The position numbers and the translations under genes are program-made. From Candidatus Pelearchaeum maunauluense (lineage in GTDB: Archaea > Thermoproteota > Nitrososphaeria_A > Caldarchaeales > Caldarchaeaceae), in assembly GCA_030059675.1 (NCBI GenBank), contig JANVYQ010000006.1:47940-111939 (forward strand): 64,000 bases of DNA, written 5' to 3'. Positions 1-8,874 of this stretch are shown here, one piece after another; positions within the stretch are counted from its first letter, which is position 1; each line of letters starts with the position of its first letter. Under the pieces are notes generated by a model. That model searched no databases and had not been told where the DNA came from. It saw only the letters and a list, made by a program, of their open reading frames with translations.

Positions 1-363
1 GGCCGCGTGGTCAACCCACTGCTGGTTGAGGGCCAGATTCATGGCGGCGCTATACAGGCTCTCGGCCAGGCTCTCTATGAGGAAGTAGTCTATAGCGAGG
101 ACGGCGCACTGATAACTGCTACATTCTCCGACTACCTTATACCATCAGCTATGGAGGCGCCGCGAATGATAACGGACAGAACCGAAACACCTGCGCCCAA
201 CCCGCTTGGAACAAAGGGCGTAGGCGAGGCCGCTACCGTTGGCCTAACGCAGGCTATAGTTAACGCCGTTGAAGACGCTCTAGCACCGTTTGGCGTTGAG
301 ATAGAAGACACTCCACTAAAACCATCGTATATCTGGGAACTGGTACATCGTAGAAAACAATAA
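1..363 (+). CDS. C-terminal fragment of a CoxL/xanthine dehydrogenase-family molybdenum hydroxylase large subunit (truncated by window start)
   Basis: VEGQIHGGAIQALGQALYEE...NPLGTKGVGEAATVGLTQAIVNAVEDAL is typical of the MoCo-binding subunit C-terminus. Confidence 0.85.
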   Translation, partial: GRVVNPLLVEGQIHGGAIQALGQALYEEVVYSEDGALITATFSDYLIPSAMEAPRMITDRTETPAPNPLGTKGVGEAATVGLTQAIVNAVEDALAPFGVEIEDTPLKPSYIWELVHRRKQ

Positions 364-379
364 TAAACATGCAACCTCT

Positions 380-1708
380 ATGGTGAAGGCTCTAATGGGG
401 AGGTCGGCCAGCGAGATAATAGAGAGGGACTCGCGTCTCTTTATGCGCTGCTACCCGGCCCGTACAAAACTCGTAATAGCACGTGGCCGTGGAGCTGAAG
501 TATGGGATGTTGAGGGAAAGAGATACTTAGACCTCTTCTCAGGTATTGCGGTGAATAACGTAGGCCACTGCCATCCGCGCGTTGTTGAAGCTATACGAAG
601 GCAGTCTGAGGAACTTATACATACGTCCATGCTCTATTATAACGAGACTGTGCTAAAGCTTGCCGAGAAGCTGGCTGGAATCGTGCCCAGCGGTCTCTCC
701 CGTTTCTTCTTCGCCAATAGCGGGGCTGAGGCTGTTGAAGGGGCTGTGAAGCTGGCCAAGAAGTATGCGGCAAAACGCGGTATGGGGGGAGCGCAGGTAA
801 TAGCTCTTGACTGCTCCTTTCATGGACGGACATCACTAGCGCTAACCCTGACAGGCCAGAAAAAGTATAAACAAGGCCTGGGGAATTTCGCCAACTCTCC
901 AGGCGTTGTGCACGCGCCCTCACCATACTGTTACCGCTGTCCCCTGGGTCTCAGATACCCAGAATGCGGAATAGCATGCGCAGATGCCCTAGAGAGGGTT
1001 TTTGAGTTTAGAACCTCTGGAGAGGTTGCCGCCGTTATTGTTGAGCCTGTACAAGGGGAGGGTGGAATAATAGTCCCGCCTGACGAGTATCTACCGCGTG
1101 TGCAGAGCATATGCCGCGAGCATGGCGCTGCGTTTATCGTGGATGAAGTCCAGACAGGGCTTGGGAGAACTGGCAAGATATTCGCGGCAGAACACTGGGG
1201 ACTTGAGCCTGACATAATGACCATGGCTAAGGCGCTTGGGGGAGGGCTCCCAATAGGAGCTATAGCTGCGCGCGAAGAGGTAGCTAATGCTTTCGAGGCT
1301 GGAGACCACTTCTCAACATTCGGCGGCAACCCAGTATCATGCGCCGCTGCTATAGCTGCCATAGATGTCCTCATTGATGAGAAGCTGCATGAGAGGGCTG
1401 AGAAGCTGGGAAATCTTCTGCTCAAAATGTTTAGAAATGCTCAGGATGAGGCCGAGCTCATAGGCGATGTGAGAGGGAAGGGGCTTATGATAGGTATTGA
1501 GCTGGTTAAGGATAGGGAGGGTAAGCAACCAGCGTCTGACGAAGCAAGCAAAACCAGCGAGGAAGCGCTGAAGAAAGGCATCATAATAGGCGTGGGAGGA
1601 GTGAAAAAGAATGTCATAAGAATACAACCACCACTGGTCATAACTGAGGAACAGGCACAGAAAGCAGCGGAGGAAATCATCGCAATAATCAAACAGATTA
1701 AGAAATGA
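380..1708 (+). CDS. Class III PLP aminotransferase (4-aminobutyrate aminotransferase-like)
   Basis: ORF 442 aa; FFANSGAEAVEGAVKLAKKY, IVDEVQTGLGRTG, MAKALGGGLPIGA. Confidence 0.9.
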   Translation: MVKALMGRSASEIIERDSRLFMRCYPARTKLVIARGRGAEVWDVEGKRYLDLFSGIAVNNVGHCHPRVVEAIRRQSEELIHTSMLYYNETVLKLAEKLAGIVPSGLSRFFFANSGAEAVEGAVKLAKKYAAKRGMGGAQVIALDCSFHGRTSLALTLTGQKKYKQGLGNFANSPGVVHAPSPYCYRCPLGLRYPECGIACADALERVFEFRTSGEVAAVIVEPVQGEGGIIVPPDEYLPRVQSICREHGAAFIVDEVQTGLGRTGKIFAAEHWGLEPDIMTMAKALGGGLPIGAIAAREEVANAFEAGDHFSTFGGNPVSCAAAIAAIDVLIDEKLHERAEKLGNLLLKMFRNAQDEAELIGDVRGKGLMIGIELVKDREGKQPASDEASKTSEEALKKGIIIGVGGVKKNVIRIQPPLVITEEQAQKAAEEIIAIIKQIKK

Positions 1709-1763
1709 ACAGCCTGTTCTATTATCTAGAAATAAATACATCCAGCAGGCTCTTATTTTTGAG

Positions 1764-2210
1764 ATGAAAGAGGGTTATGCATCTATTCTAGCTGCATCAC
1801 TGGTGTCTGTGGCTGTTATTGCTGTGGGTTTTCTCGTACTGAGCTGGCAGCAGTGCCAATACACTACCACGCTTGTAGAAGACGCTGCCCTTAGACGTGA
1901 TGGTGTTGTGCTAATAAGTAGCGTAGGAAAATGCGGAAGCCTGGAAAAGCCTACAATAACGTATAAAAGGGCTGGAGAATACCTAATCCTAACATACAGC
2001 GAGCCAGCTAACAATATCTGCTACCGCCACATCATAGAGAGTGTCAAAACCCAGGAAGGAGATACGCCGCTAATTAGGATAGAGCTACGCCTAGTAGAGA
2101 CGAGCGAGGCCTGTGTTATGTGCGTAGGCTACATAACAACAACACTCACTATAGGCCCGCTGCCCGAAGGGGCGCGGGTGTATGTTAATGGCTTATTGGC
2201 CGCTGCGTAA
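1764..2210 (+). CDS. Hypothetical secreted or pilin-like protein with a hydrophobic N-terminus
   Basis: ORF 148 aa; MKEG followed by YASILAASLVSVAVIAVGFLVLSW. Confidence 0.5.
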   Translation: MKEGYASILAASLVSVAVIAVGFLVLSWQQCQYTTTLVEDAALRRDGVVLISSVGKCGSLEKPTITYKRAGEYLILTYSEPANNICYRHIIESVKTQEGDTPLIRIELRLVETSEACVMCVGYITTTLTIGPLPEGARVYVNGLLAAA

Positions 2211-2212
2211 AA

Positions 2213-2221
2213 GGCTTATAT
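2213..2221 (+). promoter_or_regulatory. Box A/TATA-like element upstream of the leader peptide and ask-aro operon
   Basis: ggcttatatag, about 40 nt upstream of the leader SD. Confidence 0.5.
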
Positions 2222-2251
2222 AGAAAAAGGGAAATCAAACAAAACACGACC

Positions 2252-2259
2252 AGGAGGTG
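2252..2259 (+). promoter_or_regulatory. Strong Shine-Dalgarno for the leader ORF
   Basis: aggaggtg, 4-7 nt before GTG codons at 2263 and 2266. Confidence 0.7.
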
Positions 2260-2262
2260 CGC

Positions 2263-2337
2263 GTGGTGAGGGCAGTAGGACTAACCTGTACAGGCTTTAG
2301 CGCCTTCACCACGTTTAGCTATTATTATCGCTGGTAA
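2263..2337 (+). CDS. Putative regulatory leader peptide rich in Thr, Phe, Tyr and Trp
   Basis: GTG GTG AGG ... TTT AGC TAT TAT TAT CGC TGG TAA = MVRAVGLTCTGFSAFTTFSYYYRW; SD at 2252-2259; upstream of the aromatic biosynthesis operon. Confidence 0.72.
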   Translation: MVRAVGLTCTGFSAFTTFSYYYRW

Positions 2338-2395
2338 GCCGCCTCCGGTTTCGGTTCTTGTTTGTTCCTTTTTCTCCGTTTCTGGGGGGTGGTTT
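2336..2395 (+). promoter_or_regulatory. Possible SD-sequestering helix in front of aspartate kinase
   Basis: AAGCCGCCTCC (2336-2346) pairs without gaps (11 bp, 3 G.U) with GGGGGTGGTTT (2385-2395), which contains the SD of the ATG at 2397. Confidence 0.55.
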
Positions 2396-2396
2396 T

Positions 2397-3620
2397 ATGG
2401 GCAAAATAGTTGTAGTGAAGTTTGGTGGTTCTGTCCTCTCCGATGAGCGAAGCATAGAACGCGCAGCTAGGTGGTTGAAGGGTCTCCGTGATAAGGGCTT
2501 AAGCCCTGTTGTCGTCGTTTCGGCTCTACGCGGCGTAACTGATGAGCTACTTAAGACAGCACAGCGCCTAAACCCCGAAGCCCCACCTGAGCTCATGGAT
2601 GAAGTACTCGCCATGGGCGAGAGAACCAGCGCGAGGCTCTTCGCATTAGCCCTAACCAGAGAAGGCGTGGACGCCCTCGTGGTAGACCCAGACTCTACGC
2701 TATGGCCTGTTATAACCGACGAGAAACACCTAGACGCTACGCCTATACTGGACGAATGCAGGAGAAAAGCCTCCGAGGGTCTTCTGCCAGAGATTGCGGC
2801 AGGTAGGGTTCCAGTGGTCTGCGGCTACATAGGGGTATCCAAGACTGGGCGTATAACCACGCTGGGACGTGGGGGAAGCGACACTACAGCGGTTCTCCTA
2901 GCCAACTGTCTAGATGCCGAGGAGGTCGTCTTGGTGAAAGATGTGGGCGGGATACATTCGGCAGACCCGCGGAAGACACGAGAAGCCGAGGTGATAGAAA
3001 CCATGAGCGCCTCTGAGGTTCTCCAGCTAACCACCGGTGGCGCCAAGGTGCTCCACGCAAAAGCGCTACGCTATATGAATGACAGTATGAGAATACGGGT
3101 AGGGACTCTTGAATCCCTTGAAGAAGGCGGGACGCTCATAACAGCTTCAGGTATGCCAAAACTGGAGGTGGTGGCTACCCACGATAACGTGACGATGGTT
3201 ACTATAATTGGTAAGGATATGGGAGAGCCTTCGAAATTGGCGAAAATGGTGGAAGCCCTCGTGGAGGCTGACGCGAACCTTTTGGCAGCGTCAATAGAGG
3301 AGAACTCGCTAATAATATACTTGGATGGTGATGGTGATGTGGTGGAGAAACTGCATGACCTTCTCGTATCCAGCAGGCTTGGGAAGGCGATAAGCCACTT
3401 CCCAAACCTCAGTATGATAAAAGTTTCAGGAACCATGCTGGAGACAAGCCCAGGCGTCATTCACAAGATAACACAACCCCTAGCAGCGCAGGCGATAAAT
3501 GTCTATGGCCTTGTTACGATAAGCTCTTCTGTCCGCCTTTTCGTCTCGTCCAAAGAAGCCTCAAAGGCTATTAACTTGATACGTGACGGGTTGAGGGAGG
3601 TAGTGGATGAAGCAGCTTAA
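2397..3620 (+). CDS. lysC: Aspartate kinase with C-terminal ACT domains
   Basis: MGKIVVVKFGGSVLSDE, GRGGSDTTAVLLA; start ATG 2397 preferred over the upstream TTG at 2358. Confidence 0.93.
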   Translation: MGKIVVVKFGGSVLSDERSIERAARWLKGLRDKGLSPVVVVSALRGVTDELLKTAQRLNPEAPPELMDEVLAMGERTSARLFALALTREGVDALVVDPDSTLWPVITDEKHLDATPILDECRRKASEGLLPEIAAGRVPVVCGYIGVSKTGRITTLGRGGSDTTAVLLANCLDAEEVVLVKDVGGIHSADPRKTREAEVIETMSASEVLQLTTGGAKVLHAKALRYMNDSMRIRVGTLESLEEGGTLITASGMPKLEVVATHDNVTMVTIIGKDMGEPSKLAKMVEALVEADANLLAASIEENSLIIYLDGDGDVVEKLHDLLVSSRLGKAISHFPNLSMIKVSGTMLETSPGVIHKITQPLAAQAINVYGLVTISSSVRLFVSSKEASKAINLIRDGLREVVDEAA

Positions 3621-4662
3621 GGTAGCTATACTGGGAGCAACTGGGCTGGTGGGCCAGCACTACATAAAACTGCTAGCGCGGCACCCTTGGTTTAAGATAG
3701 CGACACTTACGGGCAAGGAGTCTGTAGGCAAGAAGTATGCGGAAGCTGTCAGAGGCGAGGCTCCAGACCCGCCTAAGGAGATAGCCGAGATGGAGGTAGT
3801 TCCCACAGAGCCAAAGTATGTTGATGCTGATTTTGTATTCTCCTGTCTCCCTACTGAGGCTGCTCGTGAGGCTGAGCCGAGTTTTGCGAAGGCAGGCTTC
3901 CCAGTGGTAAGTGACGCCTCGGCGCATAGGATGGATGATGATGTGCCGCTCATAATACCAGAGGTTAATCCAGGGCATCTGAAGCTGGTGGAAGCCCAGA
4001 GAAAAAGACGTGGCTGGGATGGCTTTATAGTAACAACGCCAAACTGCACTACCGTAGGGCTTGCGCTAACCCTATACCCGCTCCACAAGACGTATAACAT
4101 CAGAAAAGCCGTTGTAACCACCATGCAGGCAGTATCTGGCGCAGGCTATCCGGGGGTTCCCTCGCTCTCAATAATGGGAAACGTCATACCATACATATCT
4201 GGCGAGGAAAAGAAGGTGGAGGTAGAAACCCTAAAGATACTCGGAAACCTTGAGAACAGTATAGTAAAACCTGCCTCGCTGGAAATAGAAACTACATGCA
4301 CACGCGTTCCTACGATAGATGGGCATCTTGAGTCTCTGCATATAGAGGCGGAGCGGCCAATAAACGTGGATGAAGCCAAATCCGTCTTGGCCGAGTTTAC
4401 TTCCGTGCCGCAGGAGCTTAACTTACCAACCGCTCCGCGTAGGCCGATAATCGTGAGGGAGGAGCAGGACAGGCCGCAGCCTAGGATAGATGCCGACGCA
4501 GGGACAGTGCCAGGGATGAGCGTTACGGTAGGCAGGGTAAGGCAGGGAAAGAGGCCGACAACTCTTAACCTTCTGCTCCTGAGCCACAACTTAATACGAG
4601 GCGCCGCAGGCGTCGCTATACTCACGGCAGAACTAGCGCATCATTACGGGATGCTGAGGTGA
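3607..4662 (+). CDS. asd: Aspartate-semialdehyde dehydrogenase
   Basis: LGATGLVGQHYIKLL, TTPNCTTVGLAL, TTMQAVSGAGYPG. Confidence 0.93.
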   Translation: MKQLKVAILGATGLVGQHYIKLLARHPWFKIATLTGKESVGKKYAEAVRGEAPDPPKEIAEMEVVPTEPKYVDADFVFSCLPTEAAREAEPSFAKAGFPVVSDASAHRMDDDVPLIIPEVNPGHLKLVEAQRKRRGWDGFIVTTPNCTTVGLALTLYPLHKTYNIRKAVVTTMQAVSGAGYPGVPSLSIMGNVIPYISGEEKKVEVETLKILGNLENSIVKPASLEIETTCTRVPTIDGHLESLHIEAERPINVDEAKSVLAEFTSVPQELNLPTAPRRPIIVREEQDRPQPRIDADAGTVPGMSVTVGRVRQGKRPTTLNLLLLSHNLIRGAAGVAILTAELAHHYGMLR

Positions 4663-4671
4663 ACTAATGCT

Positions 4672-5454
4672 ATGGTCTTCGGAAAACAGGTTCGCCTAGC
4701 AAGAATAACCGAGAACGGCAGAATGCTCTGCATACCCATGGACCACGGCGTAAGTGAAGGTCCTATTGCCGGTCTTGAGAATATCCATGATATGATGTTT
4801 ATGCTTGAGGATGCGGGTGTAACGGCTCTACTCGCGCATAAGGGGGTCTTTAGAACGCTTCCACGTCCCCTAAAGGTTGGAGCAATAATGCATATGTCGG
4901 CTAGCACGAAGCTCAGCAGTAAGCCCAACTGGAAAGTCCAGGTGGCGTCAATAGAGGAGGCAATAAGACTGGGCGTTGACGCTGTTTCGGTCCATGTAAA
5001 TATAGGAGGCGAGGATGATGCTGATATGTTATCCACGCTGGGGAGAATCGCGGATGTTTGCGACGACTTACAGATACCTTTTATCGCTATGATGTATCCG
5101 CGTGGCCCTAATATCAAGGATGATCGCGATCCTTCTGCGATAGCGCATGTGGCTCGAGTGGGAGCGGAGCTGGGGGCAGACATCGTAAAGACACCCATGC
5201 CGTCGGCTGAGCCTGATGAGATTAGGAAAGTCGTCAGGAGCTGCCCTGTACCTGTGGTGGCTGCTGGCGGGCCAAAGATGGAGCGCGACGAGGATGTTCT
5301 AAGGCTAGCGTGGGCGGTTATCCAAGGCGGCGGCATGGGAATAACCTTCGGTAGAAACGTCTTCCAACACAGCAGGCCGCGGCAGATTGTAAAGGCGCTC
5401 CGCGAGGTTATCTTCAACGGCAAGAAGCCTGAGGAGGCTTTACAAGTGGTATGA
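4672..5454 (+). CDS. 2-amino-3,7-dideoxy-D-threo-hept-6-ulosonate synthase (DhnA/Fba class I aldolase family)
   Basis: MDHGVSEGPIAGLENI, TKLSSKPNW, VAAGGPKM; in operon with 3-dehydroquinate synthase II. Confidence 0.88.
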   Translation: MVFGKQVRLARITENGRMLCIPMDHGVSEGPIAGLENIHDMMFMLEDAGVTALLAHKGVFRTLPRPLKVGAIMHMSASTKLSSKPNWKVQVASIEEAIRLGVDAVSVHVNIGGEDDADMLSTLGRIADVCDDLQIPFIAMMYPRGPNIKDDRDPSAIAHVARVGAELGADIVKTPMPSAEPDEIRKVVRSCPVPVVAAGGPKMERDEDVLRLAWAVIQGGGMGITFGRNVFQHSRPRQIVKALREVIFNGKKPEEALQVV

Positions 5455-6470
5455 AGCGGGTAATTATAGCGTTCAATAAATGGGATGAGCAGCTCGTACA
5501 GAAGGCAGCGAGGCTGGGGTTTAGGGAGTTTCTGGCCGAAAATCCAGAACAAGCACCGAGAGATGCTATAATCTATCTGGAGGAGTCTGGGAAGCGTCTC
5601 AAGCTAGCTGCAGATGGTAAGAGGGTGGAGGTTCCAGTTGTGCATGTAAAGACGCCCACCGACCTTGAGCGTGTGGTTGAGCTGGGCAGGGCTGGGGCTG
5701 GAGAGGTGCATGTTAGGGCTGGAGACTGGAAGATAATTCCTCTGGAGAACCTTATCGCTATGAAGCGTGGGCTTAAGATAGACGTGATAGCTGAGGCTGG
5801 CTCGCCCTCTGAGGCTGAGCTCATGTTTGGGATACTTGAACAGGGTGTTGATGGTGTAGTGGTGAGGGTAGCAAACGCGGGTGAGTTGGAGCTGATTAAT
5901 GACGTGGCCAAAGCACCGACAAGCCTCAGACTTGACGAGGCGGTGGTGGAAGAGATAAAGGATGTAGGGATGGGTGATAGGGTATGCGTGGATACTGTTG
6001 CTGTTCTTGAGTATGGTGAGGGGCTTCTAGTGGGAAGCATGGCGCGCATGTTCTTCCTAATACATAACGAGTCGGTAGGCTCTGCATTTACGTCGCCGAG
6101 GCCGTTTAGAGTAAATGCTGGCGCTGTCCATAGCTATGTCCTTATGCCAGATGGTAAGACGAAGTATCTCTCTGAGATAGGTGCGGGTGATAGGGTGTTG
6201 GTGGTCAGCAGTAAGGGGAAGACACGCATAGCTGCTGTAGGGAGGGCGAAGGTTGAGCGCAGGCCTATGCGGCTCGTAAGAGCGCGGATAGGAGAGAGCT
6301 GGGGAGCGGTAACAGTCCAGAACGCAGAGACCATAAGATTCGTAACACCAGACCATAAGCTCATATCTGTAACCGAGCTAAAGGAAGGAGATAGAATACT
6401 CTGCCACATGGCACCTGAGAAAGCGAGGCACTTTGGAATGGCTGTAGATGAGATGATTATAGAGCGTTGA
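5451..6470 (+). CDS. aroB': 3-dehydroquinate synthase II
   Basis: GEGLLVGSMARMFFLIHNESVGSAFTSPRPFRVNAGAVHSYVLMPDGKTKYLSEI. Confidence 0.93.
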   Translation: MKRVIIAFNKWDEQLVQKAARLGFREFLAENPEQAPRDAIIYLEESGKRLKLAADGKRVEVPVVHVKTPTDLERVVELGRAGAGEVHVRAGDWKIIPLENLIAMKRGLKIDVIAEAGSPSEAELMFGILEQGVDGVVVRVANAGELELINDVAKAPTSLRLDEAVVEEIKDVGMGDRVCVDTVAVLEYGEGLLVGSMARMFFLIHNESVGSAFTSPRPFRVNAGAVHSYVLMPDGKTKYLSEIGAGDRVLVVSSKGKTRIAAVGRAKVERRPMRLVRARIGESWGAVTVQNAETIRFVTPDHKLISVTELKEGDRILCHMAPEKARHFGMAVDEMIIER

Positions 6471-6473
6471 AGA

Positions 6474-7157
6474 ATGAAGACAAGACTCTGTGTATCAACC
6501 TACGGTAATGATGTCGGAGAGCTGTCGCATAGGATAGGCGAAGCCCTAGACGCTGGCGCCGAGCTGGTTGAGGCAAGGCTTGACTACCTAAAACTAATAG
6601 AGCCAGAGACGCTGGTAAGAGTTCTCAAACCATATGCTGACAAGCTCATAATAACTCTTAGACCAAAAAACCAAGGAGGACTATACGTTGGAGACGAAGC
6701 CCATAGAGTATCAATGCTCACTAAGCTATGTAGAATATCGCCAGCTTATGTTGATGTGGAACTTAATGCGGCAACTCCAACTCTCATAGATAGCATAAAG
6801 CGAGAAAATGTGAAAATAATAATCTCTTGGCACGACTATACTAGAACACCTGAGCAGGATTTTCTAAGGAACCTCTGTGAGAAGGCTCTCACTATGGGTG
6901 ATGTCGCCAAAATAGTTACGCTCTCAAGTTGTGAAGAAGATAATCTACGTGTGGTTAAGCTATACGCCTACTATCCGCCTGAGCGTTTAGTGGCTTTCTG
7001 CATGGGTGAATCTGGCAGAGTAACGCGCTTGCTGGCGGTGTGCGCTGGAGCGCCTATCATGTATGTGTCTCTTGGAGGGAGAGCCACGGCGGCGGGGCAG
7101 ATTGAGCTGGAAGAGATGAGGAGGCTCAGAGGCTGGGCGCTGGTGAAGAAGGCATGA
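6474..7157 (+). CDS. aroD: Type I 3-dehydroquinate dehydratase
   Basis: ELVEARLDYL, IITLRPKNQGG, IISWHDYTRTP. Confidence 0.9.
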   Translation: MKTRLCVSTYGNDVGELSHRIGEALDAGAELVEARLDYLKLIEPETLVRVLKPYADKLIITLRPKNQGGLYVGDEAHRVSMLTKLCRISPAYVDVELNAATPTLIDSIKRENVKIIISWHDYTRTPEQDFLRNLCEKALTMGDVAKIVTLSSCEEDNLRVVKLYAYYPPERLVAFCMGESGRVTRLLAVCAGAPIMYVSLGGRATAAGQIELEEMRRLRGWALVKKA

Positions 7158-8008
7158 AGAATAGGGGAAAGATATACGGTGTTATTGGAGACCCTATAGA
7201 GCACTCAGTATCGCCAGCCATGTTTAACGCGGTCTTCAGAGAAGCTGGCCTATGGGATAGCATATACACAGCCATACGCGTAGCGAGTAATGAACTCCAG
7301 CAGCTCGTCAGAGCAATTCGTCTCCTTCCTTTTGGAGGAATTAACGTAACAATACCCCATAAAGTCAGTATTATGCGTTATCTAGACCTGCTTGACGAGT
7401 CTGCAGAAGAAGTGGGGGCTGTTAATACCGTGCATGTGGCTGGTGAGGAGCTGGTTGGCTATAATACGGATATGTTGGCCGTCATGAGAGTACTTAAGCA
7501 GTTTAAACGCGCTGGAGACGGGGCTGTTGTTCTTGGATGCGGAGGTGCCGCCAGAGCCGCCGCCATAGCGCTCAGAGAACTATCCATCAATAAACAGACC
7601 TTCGTTGGCAGAAGTAGGAAAAGAATGCGGGAGATGAAGAGATTCACCGCAAGTCGCGGGATTGACGCAGAAATCATAAGCTTTCAAGATTCCAAACTAA
7701 ACAGCGTCCTTGAAAAAAGTAGTGTTATAATAAATGCAACACCAGTAGGAATGTATCCAAATGTTAAGAGCACACCTATATATTCCTCGTTAATACCGCG
7801 CGGTGCTGTCGTATTTGATATGGTCTATAATCCAGAGGAGACTATGCTACTCAGAGCTGCCAAGCGAAGGGGAGCGCGTATAATCGGTGGGTTGGAGATG
7901 CTGGTGACGCAAGCTGAGGAAGCTTACCGTATATGGTTTGGTAGCCGCGCGCCGCGTGATATTATGATGAGGGCTGCACGGAACGAGTTGAGGAGGTTTA
8001 AGAAGTGA
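7154..8008 (+). CDS. aroE: Shikimate dehydrogenase
   Basis: GVIGDPIEHSVSPAMFNAVF, GGINVTIPHK, AVNTV, NATPVGMYP. Confidence 0.93.
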   Translation: MKNRGKIYGVIGDPIEHSVSPAMFNAVFREAGLWDSIYTAIRVASNELQQLVRAIRLLPFGGINVTIPHKVSIMRYLDLLDESAEEVGAVNTVHVAGEELVGYNTDMLAVMRVLKQFKRAGDGAVVLGCGGAARAAAIALRELSINKQTFVGRSRKRMREMKRFTASRGIDAEIISFQDSKLNSVLEKSSVIINATPVGMYPNVKSTPIYSSLIPRGAVVFDMVYNPEETMLLRAAKRRGARIIGGLEMLVTQAEEAYRIWFGSRAPRDIMMRAARNELRRFKK

Positions 8009-8874
8009 AAGGCTACGCAAAAGCTTTTGGCGCTGTATCAATAGTTAATGCAATAGCAGCAGGCCGCGGGTCGGCTTTAGGAATAGACCTATACACCGAA
8101 GCTAGTGTGGAGATAACCAATAAAACTCAAGACATAATTTTAAAGTCTGAGAATAATATTGGAGATTCTTCTCTTACGCGTGAAGTTTTTAGAATTATCG
8201 CCGAGAGGATAGGCTTGGCGGATGTTGGAGCGCTGATAAGAACCTCCTCCAACATCCCTGTAGCTGTGGGGCTTAAGAGTTCCAGCTCCTCGGCAGTAGC
8301 TATTGCTTGCGCAGTTCTTGACGCTGCGAGAGCCAGGATGCAAGATGAGGAGCTCTTATCCCTGATAGCAGAGGCTTCCTTAAGGTCGGGGACATCAATT
8401 ACAGGAGCTATGGATGACGCTGCTGCATGTATGCTTGGAGGGCTTGTAATAACCGATAACATAGGTAGAAAGCTCTTAAAACGGGTTGAAATACACGACC
8501 GCCTCTATGCGGTTATACACATACCCGAGCAGCAAAGAATATTCACACGTGACTTTAGAAAAGAGTTGTTATACCCTGTGAAGAGGCTGGTTGAGGAGGC
8601 GTTTAGGCTTGCATTAGAGGATAGGTACTGGGATGCGATGACGCTAAACGGCCTGCTCCACGCGGCGGCGCTCTCCATCCCAGTAGCACCAGCGTTAGCC
8701 GCGTTAAGAGCAGGCGCCTTGGGGGCTGGGCTATCTGGAACAGGCCCCGCAACAGCTGCGATATGCACAACAGACAAACTAGATGCCGTTAGAGAAGCCA
8801 TGGAAGAGTATGGTGGTATGGTAATAGTTGCTCAGGTGAGCAATAAACGTGCAATAATTGGTGGCGGGTTTTGA
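8005..8874 (+). CDS. Archaeal GHMP-type shikimate kinase
   Basis: VAVGLKSSSSSAVAIA; lies between aroE and aroA. Confidence 0.9.
   Translation: MKGYAKAFGAVSIVNAIAAGRGSALGIDLYTEASVEITNKTQDIILKSENNIGDSSLTREVFRIIAERIGLADVGALIRTSSNIPVAVGLKSSSSSAVAIACAVLDAARARMQDEELLSLIAEASLRSGTSITGAMDDAAACMLGGLVITDNIGRKLLKRVEIHDRLYAVIHIPEQQRIFTRDFRKELLYPVKRLVEEAFRLALEDRYWDAMTLNGLLHAAALSIPVAPALAALRAGALGAGLSGTGPATAAICTTDKLDAVREAMEEYGGMVIVAQVSNKRAIIGGGF

Noticed and set aside
132-374. Numerous long antisense ORFs in the track (for example 615-926, 931-1425, 4644-5552, 62738-63976)
   Set aside because: They lie opposite strongly supported conserved genes and show low-complexity shadow composition, so they are not called as genes.
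1712-1752. agcctg ... caggct repeat after the gabT-like gene as a riboswitch
   Set aside because: Only 6 bp; compatible with a simple 3' end and followed by a T-rich run, so not specific.
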